In this document: in pieces, positions 23,010-37,100 of the stretch
How positions within the stretch are numbered: position 1 is the first letter of the stretch
Layout: every line of letters begins with the position of its first letter
NCBI RefSeq assembly: GCF_051020975.1
Contig: NC_135039.1
Location: 13,800,692-13,864,691, forward strand
DNA length: 64,000 bases
Direction: 5' to 3'
Source: Osmia lignaria lignaria
Taxonomy: Eukaryota > Arthropoda > Insecta > Hymenoptera > Megachilidae
The notes under the pieces: model-generated
What the model was told of the DNA's origin: nothing
What the model saw: the letters and a program-made list of their open reading frames with translations, nothing else
Database searches by the model: none
Program-made: the position numbers and the translations under genes

Positions 23010-24136
23010 ATGAAGGTAAAAAACGCGAGCAACAATGTTGAAGAAGCGTCAGAATCATCTGAATCTGATTCGGAGTACAACAGTTCAGATGAAGAAGTAA
23101 ATATTCCATGAATTTTAAAATACTTATAAGTAATCTTTTCCTAACCTATTCTTTTTCACGTGTATAGTTACGAGAAGCTTATGCAAAGGGTTTATTAAAA
23201 CCTGGTCTGAATGTAGTGGTCGAGCAAACCAAAAAACAGCACAAAAATTGTGTGGTAAGTATGATAATTTCATGATTAATTTTATAGGTATCATAAATGT
23301 TTATTCCTTAAGAAAAAATGAAGAGAAGATGATTGAAATTTTAGAATCTTATGAAAGAAAAGTTAGAAGCTATTAAGTTAAAGTTGCCATGGGTCGAGAG
23401 ATTAGATTTGACAAATGCACCAGCACCTCTGGCGCCAGAATTGGCACTGCAAATGCAGGAACAGGAAGTGAGACGCGCGAAGCAATTAAAAGGAAATAAG
23501 AAAATACCTCAGTATGATCCAGCAGAGGATCCTGTTCTGAATGATTTTCGCAGAGAGACAATGTTTCATAGACAAGCACAGGGTGCAGTCATGGATGGTA
23601 TCGCACGATTGAAGAAGCTTGGAATTCCAACAACCAGACCTGAAGACTATTTCGCTGAAATGGCCAAATCAGATACTCACATGCAGAAGGTTAGGCAAAA
23701 TCTAATGAAGAAACAAACGATAACACAGAGATCAGAGAAGATAAGGCAGTTGAGACAACAAAGGAAAGTGGGGAAGCAGATGCAGATAGAAGCAACTCTG
23801 AAGAAGCATGCAGAGAAGAGAAAATTAATGGAAGAAGTTAAAAAGTATCGCAAGGGTATGAGACAGGATCTTGATTTCCTGGATGAAAAGAAGAAACCGC
23901 AAAAGAAACCAATTAATCCAAGGATAGCGGCAAAGAGGAAGATGAAAGACGTCAAATTCGGTTTCGGCGGTAAGAAACGTGGCAGCAAGAAAAATACAAG
24001 AAACAGCTCCGCCGATGTCTCGGAATATAAGAGGCCTGCGAAGCATGGAAAAGATTTGAAGAAAAAGGGCGGTGGAAAAGTCAAGCAGAGATTAGGGAAG
24101 GGCCGTAGGGTACAGATGAAAGCAAAGAGGAAATGA
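23010..24136 (+). CDS. EBNA1BP2: rRNA-processing protein EBP2 (EBNA1-binding protein 2 homologue), 3 exons
   Basis: Coding exons are 23010-23096, 23168-23254 and 23345-24136, all phase 0, giving 321 residues. EBP2 is a conserved nucleolar factor needed for pre-rRNA processing and assembly of the 60S ribosomal subunit. The short acidic, serine-rich N-terminus (about residues 11-29, EEASESSESDSEYNSSDEE) comes before the EBP2 family core: LREAYAKGLLKPGLN, LKLPWVERLDLTN, DPVLNDFRRETMFHRQAQ, ARLKKLGIPTTRPEDYFAEM. A long Lys/Arg-rich, probably coiled-coil middle follows. The tail KDVKFGFGGKKRGSKKNT...KRLGKGRR-type (here KQRLGKGRRVQMKAKRK) is the diagnostic basic C-terminus. The start was chosen because the first exon in phase begins at this ATG and the length fits the family (about 300-320). 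The large ORFs antisense to exon 3 are shadows. Confidence 0.97.
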
Positions 24137-24223
24137 CAGGAGACATTGTTTATAGCTTACTCTATCTAAACCTATCAATTCGTTTTGTACGACTCAAGGA
24201 CTGGAGCACCTGTGCATTTGTAA

Positions 24224-24246
24224 AATAAATCGTTTAAAATAATAAA
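24224..24246 (+). terminator. Putative EBP2 polyadenylation signals
   Basis: Two AATAAA hexamers, at 24224-24229 and 24241-24246, lie about 90-110 bp after the EBP2 stop codon. This is a normal spacing for a short 3' UTR. Confidence 0.6.
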
Positions 24247-25456
24247 GAACCGATATTTTCTTCGTTACTGTTTCTCACTATTTTTTCTCAATCGCAATGT
24301 CCTGCAATTCTGTTTTCTGTATTCAACGAACAATTGCGAACAGTCTCAACAAAAGAATTTTGCCGTACATGTAACTACGTTCAAACCCATTGAGACGTGT
24401 ACTCGCATCAAAGATTACGTAAAGGCAAAGGCATACAGGGAGCTAGGAAATATTTTTCCATTTCAGAGACCTTTTTCAACTTAGCTAACACTGTTTCGTG
24501 TTCAATCAGACGCGAATTGCATCGATACGGCGATGCAGCACATTTCTACCGCACGCTTGGAAAAATATACGGTGGCCCAACTGAAACGACACCGACCATT
24601 GTGCTTCTTATCACTCACACCTCTCGCGAAGTCTTAAAAGAAAATTCTTTTATGCTGCGTCTGATAGTATTCGTGGAACATTATCTTCTAGATATCCCTT
24701 TTTTATCGTCGTAATTCTGTTATCTTTTCCCTTATAAAGAGCTGAAAAATTAATTGTAACATCTTTTAAATTAATAATTTTGGTATTCAAAGTGTTACGT
24801 TGAAATTTGTGGATCTAGTAATTTCTGATCGGTGGGTCACCCGGTATATGAATATCCAAGCAGCAAAACAAATTTGTAATCTGCTTGCAAAGACACGTTC
24901 AGAAATCTTAGAGCCCGTATAGGGGAAAGGAAGATGAGGTGGAATCATCATTAACCATACACCCTTGGGAATCAAGCAGCAATCGCTGAAGGAAAGGGGT
25001 CGTGTACGCTGTACACATATATTTCCCCGCAAATGCAAACGTGGACGTGCATGTAATATGCGGTGTAATCGCATTTCCATGCATGTAACAAGCCCTGTAG
25101 ATACAGCGGATTGTCTAATGGATGACACATGTTTAGTATTCCTACAGTACCCCCATGCCAGTAGGGAGAGCATCATTCTGATCCGCGTGTCCATAGCGCA
25201 TAATCGTTTGTTTTTTTATCCCGTACGATTTTTAATAATTTAATGGCGCATTAACGCGACGAACGTCGAACAGCTAATATTGGAAATTCACTTTGTGGAT
25301 TAAGCGATCCATCATACGATAATTTCTACCATATTGCTTCTTTATTTCTCCCGGATTATCTTTCACCGGCATTATGCGTTGGCGTATTTTCATTTGAATG
25401 ATTGAAAAGTCAAATAAAGACACTTTACATTGAATTTCATTTGAAATTCAGTCAAC

Positions 25457-25612
25457 TGCCACGATTTTCGACAGACGACATTTTCTGCCACGAAAGTAAA
25501 AGTCAGGACACAAAATTCAGTGTCATGGCAATCGGACTATCCACGACATTTCGTGGCATAAAAGTAAAAGTCACAATTTACCGTCACGGGAAAACATACC
25601 CTTACCGCCACG
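25457..25612. promoter_or_regulatory. Cluster of TGCCACGAAA elements (possible factor-binding sites)
   Basis: TGCCACGAAA at 25486-25495 recurs exactly, in inverse, as TTTCGTGGCA at 25549-25558. The latter lies inside the hairpin CCACGACATTTCGTGG (25541-25556). Partial copies lie at 25457 (TGCCACGATTTTC) and near 25606 (CGCCACGTG). AAAGTAAAAGTCA is repeated at 25493-25505 and 25561-25573. The enrichment looks non-random but the function is unknown. Confidence 0.35.
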
Positions 25613-27295
25613 TGAAGAACGTATCCTGAAGGAGGCCAAAAATTGCCATGAAAGCGATGCAATCGATTTTGCTGGCTCAGCATATCGGTGCACCTGTACA
25701 CGCGTGATCAACGATACGATGGATCCTCGAAGAGAGCTGTGATGGTCAGCAGAATATGGGATAACACGCGTGATTGGGTTTCGAGTGTATACTTGTTATT
25801 TGGTGAGTGGAAACACCGCCGATCGAGCCGCATGCATAAAGCCCTGGCCATTCGTGTTCACCCGCGCGCACACGCGACCGTGTATACATATATTTTATTT
25901 TTTTTTACAATAGCCTCGGGTTATTGTATTTAAATCCACGAGCACTCTCGCACTGTCCGGCACAGACACGAGAGAGCCCTGGGAATCTGCCCTTCAGGTA
26001 ACAGCTGTTTCAGAGGGAACAGCTTTCCACATTTTTAGTCCCGCTACAATTTTGCCAATTACACAAGTGTCAGGGGTTCGTGCTAGACCTTCGATTCCGT
26101 AGACATCGGTTCCGTTTCTTTATATGGTTCAGTGTGTTAATTAGAACACATTGACAGTGATAATTAGAACCGAAGACTATAAACAATGTACCTTAGACCA
26201 ATTTGCAACATAGTGTCTCCTATTTTTGAATTATTAATAGAAAAGGTAGCTGAAATTTAAGAATATTCTAACCTTAACAGCATACCACCTAACCCTACCT
26301 GGGACGCCACCTAACCTCAACAATATAGTCAACCAACCAATTAAGACATCCCTATCATTGATGATCAATGATCCGTGACACGAGCACAGTTTGCTCGAAT
26401 AGTCAGCAACTAACAGGTAAATGGAAATACCTGGGTGTTGCTTGACCTCTGGTGAAGCTAAAATTCTGACGAAATGTCGGGATATATATCCACTCGGACA
26501 TGATCCATATTGGAAAGTGTCGGCTAATAATTATTCATTTACTTTTAAATGAGTCCGTCTGGACAAACGGTGATACAATATTTTTATCTTGGCACAGTTT
26601 AATCGTTTAAATATGAAATACGAAATGACTGGTCTTTGTTGGAAGAAATAATGGATCAACCAATTTACAGTTTAATATTATCCATTAGCGAGTATGAACA
26701 TTTAATGAACTTTATGATCTCCGGTTATTTGATTATACAATTTCCATGAAACTTTAAGCGTCGAACTGATGTACCAACGTTTAAATATGAATTGCAACGT
26801 CGTTCGTATACTTTCGTGAATTCTTCAACGAGGCACAGATTTTTAGATAGAGGACTGGAGTCGGATTGTAATCTCAGTGTATTCCAACAAATTGTCCAGT
26901 TTTTATACAACCAATTTACAGCGTTAACACGACCCGGGCCAAATAGCCGTGGTATTTATATTGTAGTTCGAACACGTGCTGTACAATTCTACGCGAACGA
27001 GCTTTTTTTTTCATCACGCGTGTGAATTCACCGGTCGGCCGGAATATGGACAGGTATCTCTCGCAGATATTTGTATCGATGACAACCACCGTGTGACACG
27101 TATCCTATGTCGGCAGCTAATGGGTGAAATTTGTTTCGCTATTGCCATCGGGCGATTTTGTACGATTTCGAATCTCACGAAATTTCGTACGCGAATCCCC
27201 GTATCGGTTGGAAGCTGACACGACGAGGATGATATATCCATCTCAATTATTTGGGCTGAACGAGATACCGAGCACTCTTGCTTCGTTTTGTGGGA

Positions 27296-27327
27296 CTTAG
27301 GTTAGGTTTAGGTTTGGTTAGGTTGAG
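27296..27327. repeat. Interstitial telomere-like motif (TTAGGTTAGGTTTAGG)
   Basis: About 32 bp of degenerate TTAGG-type repeat in plus orientation with no flanking gene. Confidence 0.6.
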
Positions 27328-30300
27328 TCTTAATGGAAAAACATGGCGGGCAAATTAATTCAATGTAATATCTCTTTTTTATAAGTATCAAATCCTTATA
27401 TAATCCTCAGTTCCAATTTTTCGCTTCGAATTAATCGAAAAGAAACAGCTGTACTTTCCCTGGATCCATTCGCGTGACTAGGCAGGGGTTGGAATGGGTC
27501 CGCTCGTCCATTCCAGAATGTAGATTGGCACCCCATCCCTACAACACTAGAAAATATTTGTCAGTTTGTAAAATCTGACCTTGTGACAAATAAACGCTAT
27601 AGGCCCTATAGATAAAAATCCTAGTTACGCCAATGCCTGTACCCTTCGATACACGAATCCCCGAACGACTTTTCCAGGAAGCATAAAATCGTAGGTTTCA
27701 GCAGCACGTTGTTGGCACGTGGCTGGTACTAGGCTGAAGCGAATAATACAGTCGTTCGTAGACGAGATAGTTAGCCATTGGTTACTTCTGCGTTCACCCT
27801 CGCAGTCAGTGTGTTCCATAAAGCTCACGGTAAATCGACTGTGAGCCGTGCAGCAACCTCTCGTGTTGTTGCACGTACGTGGAACGCAGCCTGTTGGGGA
27901 TGGGGATGAATGGGGTTTTGGGGAGTGGCGGAGAGGTCGGTCCGAGAGGATGGGAAACCATTATTGAAATGCAGTAAATGGCCGTGAGTTTCAATTGCCC
28001 CTGGGTGCTTCCAGCATGCCGTAGGAAAGAGAACCACCCCTCCTGACCCCCGCATGAAACCAGCCTTCTACTAGATGGAAGGGAATTACGAGAATTCGCA
28101 ATGATTCGCTCTCTGTCGGCGCAGGAAAACACGCGGCAGCATCGACTGATCGGCCTACGAGCCGTTCGCCTTCGATGGATCGGCTATTAGGGGGTGGGAG
28201 ACCTATTGCTTTTGCTGAGACTTCCTGTCTGCCCGGATGCTGCCGGTGATTCTATTTCGGTTGGTCTAGCTCTTTGTACTTGTATCCCCGTGTGTTTTAT
28301 GATTGCTATGTCTTTGTTACCATGCGAGTGTGAGTTATGAAGATGGTATGCTGATCGATAGACTACGGATGTTTATGTGACTATAGATTTATCGTATACA
28401 GGCTGACTTACCACTTTAGGTGACTCACATAACTGGAGGGGAAATATGATCTGTTCAGTTAGGTTCGTTTTAGAATATGGCGACCGTTCATCATGATAGA
28501 CCTAACCTAAACTTAATCTCTGTAATAGCAAGGATGATCAGGTGTGAATGATTAGCGTGACAACGAGATGGCGCTGATTGAGAGGAAAAAACAGATGATC
28601 CTCATCGATAGGCAGTCACGTTCGTGGGTCGGAACAAGGGCTACCAAAACGCGGTCGTTTAGGTAACGCAGTCAGGGAGACAAATGCGATATCGCGTCTC
28701 ATAGCCGTGGCGGAATTTCAATGGAGCAGATGATATTCAGCGATTCGCAGACGTCGGTAACGAAATTGGACCCGCGTGTCACTGGCATACCAATAAGCGA
28801 TACGCGCGCGGCCAGACACGGCTTGCTTTATTTTCTCTGAATATGACGCGACCTATTCGCGAGCACGTATTTTGTCAGCGAGCCACGCGGAATACAAGCA
28901 CACTCGGCTGTTTTCTGGAAGGAGCAACCTCTGACATTTCGTATGCGGGTCATACGTATTCATGCATACGTACCGTGCAGGCATTCGTCGGATAAGCCTT
29001 CGAAAGCATCGGGGGGTGAACGAGGTTTCTTCTTCTTAGATAACCAAGGTTCATCATCGAGCCTGGAATTTAGTTTTCTTGCATCCTTCGTATGACTCAG
29101 TCAGAGTGCGCCAGCAGAGACCTCTAGGAACTTATATTTGCTAGTTGGAGAAGTATAATGGGAGGGTAACTGGCCAGATAAATTAAACATGGGATGGCAT
29201 TAGATTTTGTTAAAAGTATCTGATATTTTACTATAACAATAGGGTCATGATCATTAGAATCAATTGTACGCAATTTTTAGTTTTTAGAAATTCTGGTTGT
29301 TCTACATAGCGATACAAATCTACGGGATTTAACTGTGCAAACGAAGAATGCGAACGTGAGAGTATTTTTACTTGCCCATGCAGTTTTAACGTATTCTTTC
29401 GAGGTGGAATTTAAATATCTCCAATTAAAATCCGGCGAGCACCTTTTAAAAGCTGGAAATTTAAATTCTGCCGATAAAGCTTTTGAGTACGGGGTAGCAT
29501 GAAATTTTTTTTTCACCTCAGCTTAGAAACGCTATTAGCTGCCAGTTACTCTTCGTCAAGCGGAAAATAGTTCTTTTAACTGGAAAACTGAAAATATCGT
29601 TGAGAATGTTACAAGAAATTAATGAAATTACAATTTTCTTTTACTGCTTCATTAAATAATTAAAATAATAAGAAAAATACGATTTGAACAGAAACTTGTA
29701 TTTTTCTTTTTACTGAATAATTCAAACGTTCAGCACTGAACGATTCTACACATAGTGTTCCATAAACAAACCGAGTTCTATGCAATCTTAATCGAGTGTG
29801 CCGCAAATCGATTTCTCGTTAAGAGGACTTGATCGATTCAAAGATCGTCGTATCGCGTGTAGTGCATCAACGAAGCTCTCGATATGTCGTCGGAGCACGC
29901 AACAGTCATAATACGAGAGGACATAAAACACGTGAACACGTAAAAGTCCCTAGAAAGAGGATTTTCCATTGCAGGCGTCGTTATGCGCGGAAAACGTTTC
30001 GTAATCTTCATTAGAAACACGCTTTGAAGATATCGTTAGACTTTAATGAATGGTTACTGCTGGAAAAATATTTAAAAACATCAATCATTAGTTAATATTA
30101 TATATTTGTGAAATTCAATGATTTTAAATAAACAGAAATAGTGCTAAATTAATTTTAAATACAAAAATTATAACAAATTCAAGGCGTTTAATAAAGTGAA
30201 ACGTGTAGAAATATTCTAAAAAATGGATGAAAAAGCAATATTAAAAAGTTTGGGTAGAAAACATCACTCGACTTTTAATATTTCATAAATTGATCGAAAA

Positions 30301-31194
30301 ACTCGACGATGTGCTTCGCAGTTTATTGACTCGGAACTTTCATAGTTTTGTGATTAAAAAAAAAAAATAAAAAGAAAAAAAAACTGGAATTCGAAAGGTA
30401 TTTTGATCGGAAATTCTCTATAATCGTGACACAGTGAAAATGAACTCGGCCTCCAAAAATCTTCGTTCCAAATCCGTTCGAAGTTCCGGTGTTTGTTCGC
30501 GAGGAATTAAATCGGTTCTCGACGAAAAGGCGATCATAAAGGGAACGGAAATTGAGCAAAAACTCGACAATATCCGCGGCAGGTTTGTACGAGACTCATC
30601 GATTCGGTCTCGCTCGGTCCAGACGCGGCTGATAAAGTTTCACGTCCGCTCGTTTCGTCCGGAATTATACCGACGGTAATATCGCAGGGCGTTTTATTCT
30701 TGCGGCGTAATCAAGTCGCGAGCGTCGTCAAAGGACGCGCAATAAAAGAAGTCAAATATCAATACGGGACGGACACGATGTCTCGAAAGAAATGAACGGT
30801 GAGGAACGAGGAGGATGCATCCGCCTGGAAATTGTACAGTCGCTTACGCTGACTGCCGCTCGTGTACCGGAAATTTGCTCTTTGTTAGCTGCCTTCTCTC
30901 CCATTAATAAGCTCGATATTAATCGTTGCCCTTTTTCCCCTCTCTTCGAACCTTTTTATTAGCGCGCTTGGTAAATACTCGAAACGTATCCTGGATAGGG
31001 CAGCAAGAAGGACAATTTCTTCCTGGTTATTAACTGGCTAGACGGTTGTGTGTTTGCTGTGAAATCTCGTTATACGACCCTGAAGACACGATTTTTCGCC
31101 GAGGGTAATAGTACACGAAATGTGTCGAGGGAATTTGCTTCTTCCTTTGAAGGTGCAGCAAGTAGCATAAGGCTAAAAGGCGGGGAGTGGGGTA

Positions 31195-31565
31195 TAGGTA
31201 GTCAGACAAGTAGGAAGAGCGATGTAAGGAGATACATGTAGAATGGAGACTATGTTCAGATAAGTAGAATAGGACTACAAGACCCCAGACATGTAGAAGT
31301 AGTGAAATGGCGGATGATCAGATAAGTAGATAAGGACCAGGTGGCAAGAGAAAGAGATAAGGAGTAGGTGATTAGAAAAGTAAATAATACCAGATGAGTC
31401 AGACAAGTAGATTATGCTCAAGTAGTCAGACAGGTAGATAGTAGTATTCAAGTGGTCAGGCAAGTAGATAAAGACCAGATGTTCAGGCAAGGAGAAGGTA
31501 GAAGTAGAAAAAGCCCATATAAAGTCAAATAAGTAGAATAAGACTACATGTAATCAGGTAAGTGC
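31195..31565. repeat. Degenerate minisatellite (GTCAGACAAGTAGAT-like units)
   Basis: Repeated words such as GTCAGACAAGTAG, GATCAGATAAGTAGA and GTCAGGCAAGTAGATA at irregular spacing of about 30-40 bp. The minus-strand ORF here is only the translated repeat (IYLSDHL-like motifs). Confidence 0.7.
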
Positions 31566-34006
31566 AATACAGATAGCAGGTGTCAATAATTTCAGACCCT
31601 GTTCACTTTGAAGTAATTATGTAATTGGCATCGATATGATGGTATGAACATTTGCATTTAACAAACTGGTAATTCGATTTCCAATGGCAAATATCAATGT
31701 TCATTTACACTAGTTCGATTGCGTAAAGACGATACCCGATATTTGATAATCATAGAAGGGAAACAGGAGATTCTCGGTAGTTAGAGTCTGTGTCTCCTCT
31801 CCAACCCCCTCAAATCCAACCGGCTTGTGTCATCGATATCATTGTCTAGACAACTGGTCCGCGAGAATATCATTCCTTAATTAAATCGTGCTGTATAATT
31901 CATTTATTTATTTCCATCCCGCCTGGTCCTGTGATATATGTATAATATTTATCCTGACCTTTTGCTGTAACCCAAATGTGAAAATAGCAGACTGTTGGCT
32001 CGACAAAACTGTCGAAGTTAATTTGATGACCATTTTTAGTGACCTAAAATTCTATATAAAATTTCAAAATTAATTGTTTTACTGACGTTCTGTGCTTTCT
32101 GTAATAAATATCCTAACTTTTTAATTATTAATGTGTTAAGTATCGATTTAATAGTGTAATAGTAATTACTAATTAGACCAACTGTAAGTGGTAGTAATAA
32201 CAACTAGATTAATTAATTACTAATTAGTAACATTTTTTATTAACTCTACAGAGCCAGTCTTAAATTTTTCCTCATCAAAATGTTTCCTTCCCACAAAATA
32301 ACATCCAACGCGATTTCCCACTAATGATAGCCACAGTTCACCTGTCGTTTATCGTTTCCCGACGATTTTTACTGGTGTAGATCGTTTGAACGTTTCACTT
32401 TTCACCGCACTGTGTACCAAAAAAGAAGAGAAAGTAGGAAAAAAACGAAAGAAGAAGAAACTTCACCCTCGCGTCTTCGGGTCGTGTATGGTTCTTCTGG
32501 GACCCAAAGCGACACGTTAAGGGGGTTGAGAGCAGACCAGCAACCGAAGAGATAAGGGCTTAAACTTCTCACGAGCGGCTGGCTGTCTGGTTGATTTACG
32601 AAATTGTCCTTTTAAGGCAACGCCAGCAAGAGTTGCGAAATTCCTTGTATGTTGCATAAACTCGAGGACCGACTTCGTCGGACGACAGTTTTTTTTTATT
32701 ATTTCCGCGTAGTTCATGAAACATTAATAATCAACCCTCCCTCGCGTATCTTTATTTTATCCACCGGAAATATGGGAAAAATTTTCTTGATATCGAAAGG
32801 ATCCAATCGTCCCCATCGTTCCTGTGAATATTTTAACAATTGCTTGAGAAACTTGCTGAAATTTATTAGAGTAGGACAAGAGTAAAATGGTGTTGTGAAA
32901 GTTTTCATAATTTTTTAAAGATATAAGAAGTTTTTTAATTAAGCGATTCAATTAGTAATGCAATTTTATTTTTTGCAAAAGTATACCAACATTAAATGAT
33001 ACAAATATCATGTACATTTTTGTACATTTTCCTGGAAATTTTCTGGAATTAAAGAATCGTGCTCTCTTGAAATTCGTGGAAAATTTGTATCTCTTAATTT
33101 TAATATAACATCTCGTTTAAGATACGGTGAAATATTTCACCTTCGAGAAAGTTTAAATTGCAATTTTCAAGCTGTTACGGGCTTCGAATGTTAGGAAACC
33201 TCAAAATACCTTAGAATTCTTCATAAATATCTTCTCCCTCATTCGTTATATAATATCATAACATAACATTATAATATACCTGAAAAATTCGTATAATTAC
33301 CCTTTACCTATATTTTCAATTTCAAACAAATTCGTGTCCTTTCATGTATATCATTTTAATTTGAAATAATATTCCTGAAAAAATCAAACGCGTTGCAATT
33401 CAAAGCACTTCTAATTAAACATTTCATATATTTCAAAAAATGTAATATTTCATCGCAACGAATCAAAATTCCTATGCTATAAAATATCGTAGCATAAAAA
33501 TTGTAAGAATAATCAGTATAATAACAATCGCGATTAATATTTCATTGAATATATTATTCAGATATATCTTCCCATCTGTCCCAGTTCATTTTTCCAATTC
33601 GTTTTATTTAAACGACCCACCACGCGATCGTATTGAATATTTCAACAGATATATACGGGCACAATAGACCTCCATTTCAGTACATGATATGTAAATAATC
33701 AGTGTACCGAGCTTTTAGTATTTCACAAACAGCTGTTCAGCGGGACAGATCTGGGTCACAGTTGAGTTCTAGCCACCGTGTTAAGTGCCATAAACGAGGT
33801 CTGCCTATGGTTACCGTGAAACAAAACGGGGTGCCGTTAAGGCGTAAGAAAGTTCCCGAGTCGTATCGTAAAAAGTAAAGAAAAATAAATTTTCTCGTCG
33901 ATAAAATTCAACTAAACGACTTAAGACCTAATCCGACCCTATTATTGCTAAATAGAGAACGCAGTCGAGTTTTACTCATAATCATTTAGTTCTACTTAAA
34001 ATTTTG

Positions 34007-34125
34007 GTCCAACCCTCGGATGGCGGACCATGGAGAGAGCTCCAACTTTAATTTAAGTTTGTATTTCATATTATTTTCATTTTCTAAATGATATACTTTT
34101 TCCAATAATATGAAACTCTTTCGCT
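34007..34125 (-). repeat. Dispersed repeat, copy B (inverted relative to copy A)
   Basis: This is the reverse-complement partner of 8080-8199, about 26 kb away, with the identical 24-bp core at 34022-34045. The flanks are diverged, so it reads as an old interspersed repeat family rather than a recent duplication. Confidence 0.55.
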
Positions 34126-37100
34126 AATCTAGTCCTACCCAACGCCTAACCTAGCACAACCTTATAAATTCTTCGCGACTCGAGCGCCATCTGACCCAAC
34201 CTCCTGCAAGCGTAATTAAAAGCGGACACTTTGTCCCGCGATAGTTCGCGATGAATCGAGAAGCCGGCTAATGAAGGCAACTTGCTGATTTTCAATTGAA
34301 ACTTGCCGCTTTCGACAGCGAACGTTTTCGTTGCAAATCGAGTAAACCCGTCTTCTTTGGTCCGAGGGGACGTTCGGTCTGATTAACGGGCCACTACTGC
34401 AACTTCCGCTCGGTTGTTCCCGGTATCGGGACAGCATTGATGAATTCACGGAGATTAAGGAGCACGAAATGGATTCGTTAATTGCTCGATGTAATTCAAA
34501 TGAGAGCTTTTATTGTAAAATGAACAAAGTTTACTGGACGACAAGTTTTAACCACTTTGCACTTCTGCGTCTGTTCTTAGTTTATCGAGCAGCACTTAAT
34601 TATAAGATTATAAAACATTTTATAGGACACATTTGCATAATCGTTGCTTGGGACGTAATTCGAAAGAATATTGAATTAGTGGAATTCGGTATGCTTGCTT
34701 ATTATGGAACCTAACCTCAAAATCTCTGCGCCATTTCCTCCGCTGTACACCAAATGCAAATTCAGGTGGTATCAATAATTACGTACGTCACCTCATCAAT
34801 TAAACTCGATTCATTAAGCTAAAGACAGCACCCAGAAGGGTTGGGAGTTCTCTGAGTGGGGCTATCGCACAAATTTCTTGGATCACACAACCGAGAAGTA
34901 TCTAAATTTCCAGACTCATGTCTGTCTCTCTCTTCCTCACCACTCGTGTAACTAACTTTCGTCTTTAAAGTCTGCGAGTGTGTACATTAAGGTCTTTGTA
35001 CGTAAGACCTCGAGCCCAGTTCCTCGTGCATCTTGCATCAGTTCACCTCTCTGTGAGAGAGAAGGTCGACCACGCCGGTTGATACCTCGCTGGTACTTCC
35101 TAATTAACTCTCTGGGTTTCCTCGCACGACTCCGTTCCAGTGTCATTATCCTCGCGCCTAGCTGGAAACCGAGTGTTGCTTACACGTGAAACTGCAACCG
35201 GCTCGACCGAGGGGTGCGAACTCGCATCGATCGCGGGGAAAAAGGACGAAATATATTTTTGACCATACTTTGAAATTTAATACGAGTTCATTGAACTTTG
35301 GTACTCGCTAGAGAGGGTCGTGAATTTGGGTGAAATTTTATATGCTTGTGCCATAGACAAAAATGCAGGAGTACTAGTTGCTATACTACATATCTGGAAA
35401 ACGGGGGTGAATTAAAATTTCTAGAGTCCTGGGACTATTAAACCTTCGAGGAGCCCTTAGTTGACCCTTAAATAAAATTAATAAACGTAAAAAAAATTTT
35501 GATTTAATATTTTTTGAAATAATAAATGGAAGGTTTAAAAAGTGGTCCTCTGGAAAGTAGGGCCCAGGGCTGTAGTTTCTATAGGCTTCCCCTTACTCTG
35601 GCGTTGGTTTTAAGACTATCCATTATTTTTGGTACATCCTGTACATAATGTAGATACATGTATAACACGTTCGCTGCGGATGCTGCAGAATCGCATCAGC
35701 TATGATCTAGGCGATGTACGTAGTTTATCTGTTGGTATGATAACAATGAGGATTACTGGCATCCATATCAATGTGGTAAATAATGAAGTCGGGTACGAAT
35801 AGACTGGGAGAAAGCACCTTCAAAATTATGAGAAAAATAAAAAAAGAAAGGAAAATATGACTGCGAGGTTAGGGAGAGATTTATAGGGGTGAACAGTCAG
35901 GTAGTAAAATATATTTTATGGAAATGGCATAACAAATTTTTATAGCGAATAAATATTCGCGATAGGATAATAGAGAAGCATGTTTGCTTGGTAAATAACG
36001 CATCGTGAATATTATTTGGCATCCAATCAACAACCACTTGATAATTGATACTGTTATTTTAATATCAAATAGCATTGAATTTAATTGCGTTTGCTTCAAC
36101 AAGCTTTGTGTTTAAGTTATCATTTGCAAAGTAATTTCAAATATGATTTTCAATTTTTTTTGTAGAAATTAATTAATTTTAATGGAACTTGAATCATTAG
36201 AACCTTTTCTTACTTCAATTAAAATTTCATTTGTAGATTTCTTGTTGTCTTACAATTAGTAGATAAACATTTGCTGAATAAGAACATAATCTGAGAAGAT
36301 ACAGATTCGTTCAAAAATAGAGTCAAATATGGCGAACTAAAACATAAAAGTGACATTTTATACCTTTCCTTTAAATGGCTATTTACATTTTGAAAATGCA
36401 ACGCAAAGGTTAGTAAATTAACGTCGACATTTATTCGAGCATTTTGAAACCCTTTTGCTTGCACAGAATCATCGAAAGAACCCTGTGGGCAATCGATTCG
36501 GTAGAGTTTGATTTTCTACACGATCGAAAGCGTCCAGAACGATATCCGGTGTTTCTAGCACGGTTCCTCGTATCCGAACGGAAAACGAAGTCGCCTGGGA
36601 TGACCCTCAGGGTCGGGAATAGCTTTGGATCCTCCGATTCCCGTGGGCGTTCCAGCTATCCAGGTGGTTTTATATCAGCCGATTTTAAAGTCACCGTCAA
36701 ACGTGAAGTTTATAGCTCGTCTTTTCATTCGACTTTGCACCGCTACTTATGTTGAGCTTTCATTTCGCGAATCGCACCTTGGAAAGCCATTAGAAATATC
36801 CATAGGAGTTAGGTTTGGTTAACTGAACGAGACGAGTGAATGAGAACGCTATTTGAAGGTTCGATTGTCCGAATACGCCTGCAGTTATTGGCAAGTACTT
36901 TTTATTAAATTTTTGCAGAATATATAGGTACTTTAAACGAAATTGTTAATAAAGTAAACTTTGATATCATTTAAATCAGACAAATTTTCCGGAAGAGAAA
37001 CGAATTTACTGAGAATCGTGTGATGAAAATGCTCGAGTAGTGTAGAGAAAAAATGGATTACGTATTCTAATTTTTTGAATAAATTTCGGCCACACCTCTG

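Larger units (their letters stand above)
24260..31190. other. Gene-free stretch (24.3-31.2 kb)
   Basis: No protein family or RNA gene was recognised. It contains the TGCCACGAAA cluster at 25.5 kb, degenerate CCACCTAACC words at 26.28-26.33 kb and a telomere-like tract at 27.3 kb. ORFs here overlap on both strands (for example 27.0-27.2 kb and 29.8-30.0 kb), as expected by chance. Confidence 0.5.

Noticed and set aside
23677..24084. 135-codon ORF antisense to EBP2 exon 3
   Set aside because: Mirror of the Lys/Arg/Glu-rich EBP2 coding sequence, giving a Phe/Leu/Cys-rich shadow.
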